Virus record (IMG/VR): IMGVR_UViG_3300042453_000310
Span: 1 to 60,443 of that record
Length of the DNA: 60,443 nucleotides
Source: a virus
Strand: one strand, 5' to 3'
Position numbers and translations under genes: made by a program. Below the pieces are notes generated by a model that had not been told where the DNA came from, made no database searches, and worked only from the letters and a program-made list of their open reading frames with translations. Positions 1-8,402 of this stretch are shown here, piece by piece; position 1 is the first letter of the stretch; each line of letters starts with the position of its first letter.

Positions 1-186
1 TCTAACATCGCCGATGTTGATAGTCACTTCGTCACTAAAGACAAGATCAGCCATCCCATTCTCACGAACGCGGTAAAACGGAACATAGTCACCGTCTTTG
101 AGCAGCTTGGCTGCCGTCTCTTTGGGTATTGCGCCAGTTGAAGCCAAGAACTTAATCAAGCCTGCGTTGTATGCGTTATACGTACT
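1..186. repeat. Overlapping end of the circular assembly (left copy)
   Basis: This matches 60258-60443 over 186 bp with mismatches only at 25, 58, 76 and 178. All four are third codon positions of the giant gene and are synonymous (GTG/GTC, AAT/AAC, TTT/TTC, TAT/TAC). The overlap lies inside a coding sequence, so it is best read as assembly closure of a circular map from a mixed population, not as a true terminal repeat. Confidence 0.9.
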
Positions 187-3100
187 GCGCACAACTTCCA
201 AAGCGTCTCTCAGTTTGGGGTTGGCGTTAACGTCAGCCATTGCAGCTTTAAGTTCTGCCTCTGTTACGCCTAGTGCACCTAAGTCAAGTTTAGACAAACC
301 CTTGTTGGCCGCACGTTGGGCAATCATGTACGTAGTGGCAAGATCAACACGGCCTCTAGCGTTGCCGCCCGGGATGCGCCCTATGGCATCAAAGACATCC
401 TTGGCGCTATTAGCTCCTGTAGACCTGATGCCGTGGAAGCCCTTGTCGTCTGTGTACAACGCCATCGGCCCTTCCATCAGCGTGGCGCTAACCACAGCCA
501 TCTTCTGGTCAGACTTGGTCACGCTGTACATAGCCTGTACAAAGTTCTTGGTGTCACCCATTTCCTTGGCGCCAGCCTTAAGCGCTTCACGCAAACCAGC
601 GCGCATATCCACCAAGTTCATCTCGGTCTCAAGCGCAATGTTCCTACCAAGGCGCTCACTAAAAGACTTGGGCTGTGCAATGATCTGTTTAGACAGGTCA
701 GTCAGCGCGTTGTCTTGTCCGTACTGTGCCTTGCGAGAGAACAGCAAGCCTTCGGACTGGCCGACAGGTTCCATATTGACGCCAATAATTTCAGGCGTGT
801 TGTCAATAAAAGCCCGTTCAATGTATCTACCGCGCTCGTTGTTCTGCTCAATCGCATCAATACCGGCAGCTTTAAGTATTTCTGTAAGTTTTTTTACCCC
901 AAGCTGTCTACGCATGTCGTAGAACAAACCATTAGCTTCGTATTCACCATCTTTCTTGGCTCTGTCCTGCAGTCTTTTGTCGCCGTACTTTTTCATCAAC
1001 GCGTCTAGTTTAGGGCGCTCGCCAAATGTAAACGTTGAATTAACGGAATAGACCCGCTCGCGAGGCACGTCATCCAAGGTGCGGTATATGTTGCCTATGG
1101 CAGGGCGTTTTGTAAGTGGTTTAATCTTGGACAGATCAAGCGACTTTAATATCTCTAATTCTTTTTCTCGTTTGGCAAGATGTTTTTCCAAGTTGGGAAT
1201 TCGAGTTGCACTGCTAGGTTTTTTTGCCTCAGAGATTACAGCCCTATCAAGCGCTGTTTGTGCGGTTTCAATTTCCCTTTCAACAAACAGTATTTTATTG
1301 TCAATGTGTTTTGCAGCGCCTTTATTCTTTGTTGGGTCAAGCGACTCCCCGTTATTTAAGGCACTGTTTACGTAAGCTGACAACAACCCAGATTCTAGTT
1401 TTGACTGCAGCATTGCTGTTGTCAACTCATCGTGTAGTGTATTTGTAAACTTATTGTCAAGGCTGCGGTAGTCTTGGTACGTTTTGTTTCCATACCCAGT
1501 TTCGTTTGCGGCTTTGCCAAAAGGCACTGCTTGCCTGTAATACTCGGCGTATTCTTTTTGCGGTGTAGTGTATGGCCCTTCGCCCAAAGACTCTTCTGCC
1601 AAGAACCTTAAATCAAAAGCACCTTCTCCTGAGCCAGCGTAACCAGTATCAAACGCTTTAAACTTTGCATCTGAGCCGTGCCATGTGCCCCGAATTTCAA
1701 GTTGTGCAGCACCATACGCAAGGTTTACCAACTCCCCAGCTTTGAGGTTTTTAGGATTGATACCAAACGCAGACAGTGCTCGTTTCAAAGTATCCACAAC
1801 CATGCGCAACCAGTTTGCAATAGGCGAACCTTTGGAACCGAGGGCTGCAGGTTTAACGCCTGCTTTGATTGCTTCCTCAACAGCGTATGCTAATAGCTCG
1901 TCGTCAAACTGTTCTTTGGATGTTTGTGCAGATTTAACACGAGCAAGCGCCGCTTTAGCAATCCTAGCTTCTACAGAGTTGTCGTTTAGCTTTGACCAGT
2001 TTTGAACAGCTTTTACTAGGTTCTTGTACTGCCCAGCATTGAACAAGTTTTTAAAGCCGAGGTGAACACCGACTTCGTGCAGCAATATTCCTAAGCCGTC
2101 GCCCTTGTCTATATTGTTGGCAAACATAAACGCTTTGCCAGTTCTTGGATCAACAAAAGCTTTAGCGTCTGTTGGAATGTCGCTGGCTTCTGGTGCTTTG
2201 GCTCGTTTTATGTTGTACTCGTACTGCAGATCCGAAAAGCTGTTGCTGTCTAAAAACTCTTCAACACTGTTAAATATCTCAATGCGGCCTTTGGTAAGCC
2301 CCGCCCCGCCCAACGCAGTGTCAATTTCTTTTTGCAACCCATCAACACTCAGCCCGTTTTTAGCCGCGCCGCGAGAAAATTCATAGCGAGGGTCGTACGT
2401 AGTATCAATGTCTTCGTCTGTAACGTTTGAAAATTCTGTGCCAGACAACTGGGTAAAATCTTCAGATGAGTACGGGACAATTTGTGCTTTCAATAGGCGG
2501 TTGATGTCATCGCCAACGCGATCCAACATAAATTGTGCAGACTCTATATCTTCCTTCAGCTTATCTCTGCGGTCTGCCAGCGTTGGGTTGCCCGATAGCA
2601 CTTCGCCAATTTCTGCAAGCTCGTCTTGGCTTCTGTTTATAAACTTGGTTAGACGTACTCGGTTATCTTCCATCGCATCAAGAATCTGGTTCTGTTGCTC
2701 GTACTCTTTGGCTTTAAACTCAGCGTCTAGCGTTGCTTTGTCCTTGGCTGCAGCAATACGCTCAGCAAACGCGTTGGCATCGGCCACTGCTTTCTCGGAC
2801 GTAATTGGTGCAGGTGTGCGGCTTTCAACAATCGGCTGTTTACTAATACCAACGTTTGCTTTTGACTGCTCTGTGCCACCGCGCAGTTTGCCCGGAGCTT
2901 GTGACTGTATGCGTGTAGCTTGGGAGACCTTAGCCATACTAGGCGGACGAACCTCATTGACGGCTTCTAGCTGTTCGTTGATAAGACGTTGTAAGTCGAT
3001 GATCTTATCGGTACGGTTTTGTTTAGCCTTTGTAGTTTTAGGCTCTGCGCTTGCTTGCAGTGCGTCCATTTGCTTTTGCAAATCTGCAAGGCGTTTAGTA

Positions 3101-6100
3101 CGACTGTCATACAGCTTGGCACGTTCTTCTTCAGCGGTAAACTCTTCGTCAAGCGTGCCAGACGCTTTCTTTGCGCGTGGGACTAATCGGTACTCGCCGG
3201 TTTCTTCGTCTTTCTCACGAACCAGCGTACCAACATTTTGCCCAGTCAAAACATTTGTACGGGTAATCCCTAAGCGATTTGATTTGCGTGCTTGCAATAC
3301 TTCGCGTTCTTTGAGGAACTCATTAAAACGCTTGCGGCGCTCTCTTTGAGACGACTGCATTTCTGCCAGCCGTTTTTGCATGTTCTTTAAGGTTTCAAGT
3401 GTTGCTTTGCCCTCTGACCAAGACAGCTTCTTAGCCTTGATGTCCTTGCGCAACTTGACAATAGCTTCTTCGCTCTTGTTGACGGCTTCTTGCTTTTTGG
3501 AAATGGTTTTCTCAAGCTTGGCAATACGATCGTCAATCAGCTTTGTAACTTCTGCGTAGACTTCTGGGTCGCTGGACGTAGCGCGCTCTGCTTCTGACAA
3601 CGCTTTTTGTTTGGTAATTTTTGACTTCTCGTAGTCAACAATAGAATTTTGCAGTGTCTCGACACGTTTGTTGCCAGCTTCAATTTGTTTCTTAAAGTCC
3701 TCGATCTGGGCAAACAACGCCTTAGCTTCTTTGAGGTTCTTGCGTGGGCCGCGGTAAGACGCCGCCTTTTCGGTTGCCTCGTCTAGTTTAATTTGCACGA
3801 GTTCTACGCGAACCTGCATTTCCAACACACCCTCTTCCATTCCTTGGATGCGTGCGTCTAACTCTGCAAAGTCTTTTGTGGCAGTTTTAATCAACTCCAA
3901 CATCTCACGACGCTTGCTAAAGTCAATACGCTGACCGGACAAAGCCTGCAACCTAGCGGTGCTTGCTTGGAAATCTTCTAACTGCGCTTTATTTCTAGTC
4001 TCTATTGTTTCACGTTCAGCAGAACTCAAAGGCTCGATAGGTACGTTAGCCATCTGCGCACCAAAACCACGAGACTCTGCGGCATCTTTAATAGCCTGCT
4101 CAACGCTTTTGGCAAGTTGTGATTCAACGTAACTAGCGTTCTCAGCCTTTTCAATCTCGCTGTCAAGTAAAGCTAGGTCGTTGTCTAGCGCACGTACGGC
4201 ATCGGCACCCAGCTCTTTGGCGGCACCAATTTCTTGTTTAATAGCTACAATTTCTGGATGCGTAGACAAGTTAACATCCAAGTCAACAGCCGCCAGTTCC
4301 AGTTGCAAGCCTAAGTCCAAAAGCGTTTTGCCAGCTTTGTTTAACTTACGCGTTTCTTCTCGTGCATCTAACTGCAAACGTAAATCGTTGTTCAAAAACG
4401 TGATAAAAGCCGATGATGGAATGTAGGGGTTAACCCTTTGTGTCTCCATCAAAAGTTCTAACTCGGCAATTTCTTTTTGCAAACGAGCCACGGTGCGTGG
4501 TTGCGTAACCCGTGCTTTGGATAACTGCTTCTGTAAATCTTGCAGTTGTTGCCTAGACTCGTACAGCAACGGATTGCGTTGACGCTCAAGCGCAGTAATA
4601 ACTTTCTGTTGCGCTGCTTCAATGCCGGGTAGTTTTTCGGCAAGACTGCCAAGTTTGTTTCGTGCTTGGCGCAACTCTTCTTTGGCTTTAAGCGTCTCTT
4701 GTGCGGCGTCAACCGCACGGTCGTCCATCTCTTTAAAGTTGGCAATGTTGTTGGCAATTAGGCGGCTAGTCTCTTCTGATCTATCAGCCAACTGATCTAC
4801 TTGCGATCTGACCCGCATGTACTCTAAACGCAAAGGCTCAAGCTCATCAGACAGACGTTTTAAAATACCTTCCATACGCACTTCAACATCCGCAACAATG
4901 TTTTTGGCGGCGCGGTCTTCAGAAATTTGTGACTTTTCCAACGCGGCTTTGCGTGCTTTTAACGCTTCAACTTGCTTACGAATATTGCCGATCTTTGCCT
5001 CATGTTCTTTGACTTGCAACTCCATACGGGCCACAGTCTCACGAGTAAGACCCATCTCTTGCCGAGCAGTCTTCAAGTAGTCGCTGGCCAGATAGCGATT
5101 CAGTTCAGCAAACGACTCAAAGATCGTACCTTTCTGTGTGGGGGCGAACCGCTCGGCTGCACTGCCTTGGATGGGGCCACGGTCTTCGGGAGCCACGTAC
5201 TGGACTTTGCCGTTGACGATGCGTGTAGCGGCTTGCGGAGCCACTTGCTGCGGCATGAACTCAGCGCCCAACTCTTGCTGAACGGCTGTTTGTGTAGGCT
5301 TAGTTGCTGTGCCAAACGCTGTCTCGCGTGTAGGCGTCTCTGTTTCAGAACGTTTGCCTTCTTCCAATGTACGCAGTGCGGCCTGCACATCGCGGGTCAT
5401 CTCAGGGCTTAGGTTGCCTGTGGTTGCTCGGTTGAGCCACTCCCCAATCAGGTTGCGGCGGTCTTCGTTGGATGTCACAGCGCCGTAGTTATCGGCAATC
5501 TGATCCAGTATCGACATGGTTTGCGTGTCGTAACGCTGGCGCTGTGCGTAGGCTCGATCCATCTGGTCGAGCAACATGTCTTGGGTGGTTGTAGTTGGTA
5601 TTGTTTCTGCGGGGCCAAACGCGCTGTACTTCGTACCCGCACGCCAGCGTGTGCTGATTGCGTCAAGCTCGGGGGTAATGTCGTTGCCGTAGCGTGCTGA
5701 AGAGTCTAGCAACGCACCCAGTTCTTTTTCAATCTCGGTAATGGTCTCGGGTTTAAGCTGGCCACGAACCAAAGAAATTTCTTTAAGCAAGCCGTCTATA
5801 ACGTCTTGCTTGGCTTCTTTATCCCCGCTTTTAAACTTGCCATAAGCGGCTTCTCGTTCCGCCGCTGCATCACGCAGAGCACGTTCTTGCCTTGGCAATC
5901 TACCAAGTTGTGGGCGAATACCCTGCCCACCAATTTTTAATTCGTCTGGAATAGTTACATTTTCCAGCATCCAATCGGGCGCGTACTGAAGAATTTCTTT
6001 TGCAGCGTCAAAATTATTTTTTGCAGTGTTTACAAGATATTTTGGATCCAAAGGGTTTTTAGAAACCGATGCCCATGTTACAAGTCTGTAGATGGAATCT

Positions 6101-8307
6101 CTGAGCATCTTGCTTCCGCTCAAGAAATTTAACTCACCTTTGTCATTGTTTGCCAACGCTTCAATAGCTTTTTGTTCCGCACGATTTAGTGGCTCTGTTC
6201 CAGCAACGGTTGTTGCAGTTCCAGTGCTTTTTATTTTGGCTTTACGGTCTTCCAAGTCACGGATCTGCTCTAACAGCGTAGACACACGCTCACGGTTAGA
6301 CCTACGTTCAATAGCAGTAGGAGCGCCATACGAACGGGCAACGTCTAGTTCTTTTTGTAGTCCAGCAATCTGTGCGTCAATATCTACACGGGTTCCAGCC
6401 ACAGGCATGTTTACCCGTTGCTGTTCACCACCAAACAATTCGCCTTGGGCTACTGTTTCTGGCAGGGGCTTAATCTGCTCAATGTCTGTAGCGAGGCGGC
6501 CTTCCTGTTGCATCTCATACGCTTGGCGCATCTGGCGCTGGTCTTCCAGAGCCGCTGCTTCTTCTTCTTCAAGCACTCGCTGAGTCTTCTGTGTTCTCTC
6601 TGTAACTGCCGCGCCAGTGGCTCTTTCTGCGGCTTCAATCTTGTTAATTTCTAGTTGTAAAGCATCGTAAATATTGCTTTGGCGTTTCTTTGCTAGACCC
6701 GGTATAGGCGTGCGGTTTTGCAGTGCTTGTTTAGCTAATACCGGATTAGCAACCAAATACTTTACATAGTCTTTATTAGCGTCTTCAATTTCTTTTTCGT
6801 TTGCAAACGCTTGCGTGTTTGCCAAATCCATTTGTTTTGCAACATACCCCTCCAGTGCTTGCCTTTGCGCTTGGCCGGGCACAGCAATCTGTTGCTCGTA
6901 GTAGCCTTCAAGATCAGGCGTACCTTTTGGTGTAGGAGCAGAAGAAACAGTGCCGGTCTGCTCCAACATGTAGTCGTATGGAGACATCCCAGCAACGCGA
7001 GCCTTTTCAGTTTCCTGCTCACGCAGGGGCTTGGTGCGGCGGTACTCAGGGACAAGCTCTTTTAACTGGTCTTGTAAATCTTTAAGAGCGTCTTGTGCTT
7101 CTTTGTACTCGGCTTTTTCAATAAGCGAGGGGTTGGCACCGGGCTTTTTGATCGCTGCCCTTTGTGTATTGAACTGCGCTAGCAAATCGTCATACTGTTT
7201 GCCAATATCAATTGCGTACTTTGGTGTCTGTTTTTCTGCCTCTAGCTCTTGTGCTTTAGCTTCTTCTTCGGCTTTCTGCTGGGCAGCAGTCAGTTGCTCT
7301 TGTTGCAAACGCAACGCACGCTTTTGCTGATCGGCTTCTTTCTCTTTCTCTGCGACTTCTGTTCTTGCACCAGAGCGCTCAGACAAACGACCAACACCAC
7401 CCAGCGGAGCCAACAGACCCACTTGATACGCTGTTTCGCCGTATTCTTTCATGGCACTGGGGTCTGTCAAAGACAGGCCAGCTTGGTAACGCTCCAGCAT
7501 CTGCTGGGCAATCTCGGTTGGGATTTCAGCCAAGGCACCAGTGGCCAGACCTTTAGACAACGTAACGGCTAGGCGTTCTTCAGCTAACTTGGCAACCTGT
7601 GCCGCGCTACGTCCGAGCAGTGCCTCGGCAGGGATACCTGTCAGCTTGCTAATAATCCTGCCGCCAAGGGGGATAAACGTACCAGCTACGTCCAGTGCGG
7701 CCGAGGGAATGGCTGTGCCCACAGCCTTGCGCATATCGATATTGATAGGCTCTCCGGCACGTTCTTGTTCAGCCGCTTGGCGCTCAACGTTCTGACCCAA
7801 GGCTTGTGCAGTACCGGAGGTGAGTGCACCCAACGCACCGCCAACCAATCTACCCTTTGCGCCAAACGCACTGCCCAGCGTAGAACCCAAACGACCGCTG
7901 GCGGCAAGGGCTGCAATGTTTGCGCCTTGCTCTGCAATGGCTCCGGGTACTTGACTGACTGCTTCGCCTGCGGCAGACAGAAGGCCACGTTCTTCGTATG
8001 CTTTTTTGACTTTCTCTAAGTCTGCGCCTTCTTCGTAGCGAGAACCGATGTCTCGGCTACGAGCTAAACCGGCTTTAGCCGCCTCTTCTTTGTCACCCAA
8101 CAGCGATGCGCCAGCAGTGCGGCCAGACGATATTAAAGACTCAAGACCCTTGCTGGCTTGTGCAAGGATGCCTTTTTTGCGTGCAGGGGCTTCTTCGGCA
8201 AAGGCTTCTGGGTATCTTTCTTTAGCCAAAGCCATGGCTTCGTCATACCCCATGCTGTTGGGAACTTTAAAGGAAGTGCCGTCTGGAAGGGGTAGGTATT
8301 TAGCCAT
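1..8307 (-). CDS. Giant polyvalent virion protein, N-terminal 2,769 codons (continues at 60257)
   Basis: The frame is open from ATG 8307 to base 1 and continues in frame at 60257 down to the TAA at 58326, about 3,412 residues in all. I see a short N-terminal motif (LPDGTSFKVP), a small-residue hydrophobic stretch near residues 120-170, about 1,700 residues of Lys/Glu/Gln-rich predicted coiled coil, a zincin-type HEVGVH motif at residues 2077-2082 (bases 2062-2079), and a WHGSD...GSGEGAF...EYAEYYR segment from about residue 2209 that resembles the ADP-ribosyltransferase domain of phage polyvalent proteins. Such proteins are packaged and injected with the DNA; that role is inferred here. No Shine-Dalgarno sequence precedes the ATG, unlike almost all neighbours. 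It is last in the late transcription unit, after three other internal-protein candidates. Confidence 0.85.
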   Translation of the reverse strand, partial: MAKYLPLPDGTSFKVPNSMGYDEAMALAKERYPEAFAEEAPARKKGILAQASKGLESLISSGRTAGASLLGDKEEAAKAGLARSRDIGSRYEEGADLEKVKKAYEERGLLSAAGEAVSQVPGAIAEQGANIAALAASGRLGSTLGSAFGAKGRLVGGALGALTSGTAQALGQNVERQAAEQERAGEPINIDMRKAVGTAIPSAALDVAGTFIPLGGRIISKLTGIPAEALLGRSAAQVAKLAEERLAVTLSKGLATGALAEIPTEIAQQMLERYQAGLSLTDPSAMKEYGETAYQVGLLAPLGGVGRLSERSGARTEVAEKEKEADQQKRALRLQQEQLTAAQQKAEEEAKAQELEAEKQTPKYAIDIGKQYDDLLAQFNTQRAAIKKPGANPSLIEKAEYKEAQDALKDLQDQLKELVPEYRRTKPLREQETEKARVAGMSPYDYMLEQTGTVSSAPTPKGTPDLEGYYEQQIAVPGQAQRQALEGYVAKQMDLANTQAFANEKEIEDANKDYVKYLVANPVLAKQALQNRTPIPGLAKKRQSNIYDALQLEINKIEAAERATGAAVTERTQKTQRVLEEEEAAALEDQRQMRQAYEMQQEGRLATDIEQIKPLPETVAQGELFGGEQQRVNMPVAGTRVDIDAQIAGLQKELDVARSYGAPTAIERRSNRERVSTLLEQIRDLEDRKAKIKSTGTATTVAGTEPLNRAEQKAIEALANNDKGELNFLSGSKMLRDSIYRLVTWASVSKNPLDPKYLVNTAKNNFDAAKEILQYAPDWMLENVTIPDELKIGGQGIRPQLGRLPRQERALRDAAAEREAAYGKFKSGDKEAKQDVIDGLLKEISLVRGQLKPETITEIEKELGALLDSSARYGNDITPELDAISTRWRAGTKYSAFGPAETIPTTTTQDMLLDQMDRAYAQRQRYDTQTMSILDQIADNYGAVTSNEDRRNLIGEWLNRATTGNLSPEMTRDVQAALRTLEEGKRSETETPTRETAFGTATKPTQTAVQQELGAEFMPQQVAPQAATRIVNGKVQYVAPEDRGPIQGSAAERFAPTQKGTIFESFAELNRYLASDYLKTARQEMGLTRETVARMELQVKEHEAKIGNIRKQVEALKARKAALEKSQISEDRAAKNIVADVEVRMEGILKRLSDELEPLRLEYMRVRSQVDQLADRSEETSRLIANNIANFKEMDDRAVDAAQETLKAKEELRQARNKLGSLAEKLPGIEAAQQKVITALERQRNPLLYESRQQLQDLQKQLSKARVTQPRTVARLQKEIAELELLMETQRVNPYIPSSAFITFLNNDLRLQLDAREETRKLNKAGKTLLDLGLQLELAAVDLDVNLSTHPEIVAIKQEIGAAKELGADAVRALDNDLALLDSEIEKAENASYVESQLAKSVEQAIKDAAESRGFGAQMANVPIEPLSSAERETIETRNKAQLEDFQASTARLQALSGQRIDFSKRREMLELIKTATKDFAELDARIQGMEEGVLEMQVRVELVQIKLDEATEKAASYRGPRKNLKEAKALFAQIEDFKKQIEAGNKRVETLQNSIVDYEKSKITKQKALSEAERATSSDPEVYAEVTKLIDDRIAKLEKTISKKQEAVNKSEEAIVKLRKDIKAKKLSWSEGKATLETLKNMQKRLAEMQSSQRERRKRFNEFLKEREVLQARKSNRLGITRTNVLTGQNVGTLVREKDEETGEYRLVPRAKKASGTLDEEFTAEEERAKLYDSRTKRLADLQKQMDALQASAEPKTTKAKQNRTDKIIDLQRLINEQLEAVNEVRPPSMAKVSQATRIQSQAPGKLRGGTEQSKANVGISKQPIVESRTPAPITSEKAVADANAFAERIAAAKDKATLDAEFKAKEYEQQNQILDAMEDNRVRLTKFINRSQDELAEIGEVLSGNPTLADRRDKLKEDIESAQFMLDRVGDDINRLLKAQIVPYSSEDFTQLSGTEFSNVTDEDIDTTYDPRYEFSRGAAKNGLSVDGLQKEIDTALGGAGLTKGRIEIFNSVEEFLDSNSFSDLQYEYNIKRAKAPEASDIPTDAKAFVDPRTGKAFMFANNIDKGDGLGILLHEVGVHLGFKNLFNAGQYKNLVKAVQNWSKLNDNSVEARIAKAALARVKSAQTSKEQFDDELLAYAVEEAIKAGVKPAALGSKGSPIANWLRMVVDTLKRALSAFGINPKNLKAGELVNLAYGAAQLEIRGTWHGSDAKFKAFDTGYAGSGEGAFDLRFLAEESLGEGPYTTPQKEYAEYYRQAVPFGKAANETGYGNKTYQDYRSLDNKFTNTLHDELTTAMLQSKLESGLLSAYVNSALNNGESLDPTKNKGAAKHIDNKILFVEREIETAQTALDRAVISEAKKPSSATRIPNLEKHLAKREKELEILKSLDLSKIKPLTKRPAIGNIYRTLDDVPRERVYSVNSTFTFGERPKLDALMKKYGDKRLQDRAKKDGEYEANGLFYDMRRQLGVKKLTEILKAAGIDAIEQNNERGRYIERAFIDNTPEIIGVNMEPVGQSEGLLFSRKAQYGQDNALTDLSKQIIAQPKSFSERLGRNIALETEMNLVDMRAGLREALKAGAKEMGDTKNFVQAMYSVTKSDQKMAVVSATLMEGPMALYTDDKGFHGIRSTGANSAKDVFDAIGRIPGGNARGRVDLATTYMIAQRAANKGLSKLDLGALGVTEAELKAAMADVNANPKLRDALEVVRSTYNAYNAGLIKFLASTGAIPKETAAKLLKDGDYVPFYRVRENGMADLVFSDEVTINIGDVR

Positions 8308-8402
8308 AAAAATTAAATTGTAGACCGCACATTTGTAGCGCTCTGGCGGGTCAAACCAGAGTGCCGTTTAGCTATTGTCGCGCAAATTCATGCGCTGTCA
8401 AC
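8308..8402 (-). promoter_or_regulatory. Leader with two hairpins upstream of the giant gene
   Basis: This 95-bp gap separates the 711-residue protein from the giant gene. On the minus strand it holds a 9-bp stem (GCACTCTGG / CCAGAGCGC, one G-T pair, bases 8338-8364) and a small GCGC...GCGC stem near 8380, followed by an AT-rich stretch (CAATTTAATTTTT) directly before the ATG. No U-run follows the strong stem, so it is not a clear terminator. The absence of a purine-rich ribosome site suggests structure- or AT-dependent initiation. Confidence 0.4.

Noticed and set aside
1-186. Direct terminal repeat of the packaged genome
   Set aside because: It lies in the middle of a coding frame and the copies differ at four synonymous sites; true terminal repeats are identical and usually non-coding. 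Assembly overlap is simpler.
98-3349. Long plus-strand frames of 100-313 residues at the left end
   Set aside because: They are shadows of the giant minus-strand frame, with Ser/Leu-rich composition typical of antisense to coiled-coil coding DNA.
8338-8364. Rho-independent terminator before the giant gene
   Set aside because: The stem is good but no U-run follows on the minus strand, and transcription must continue into the giant gene.
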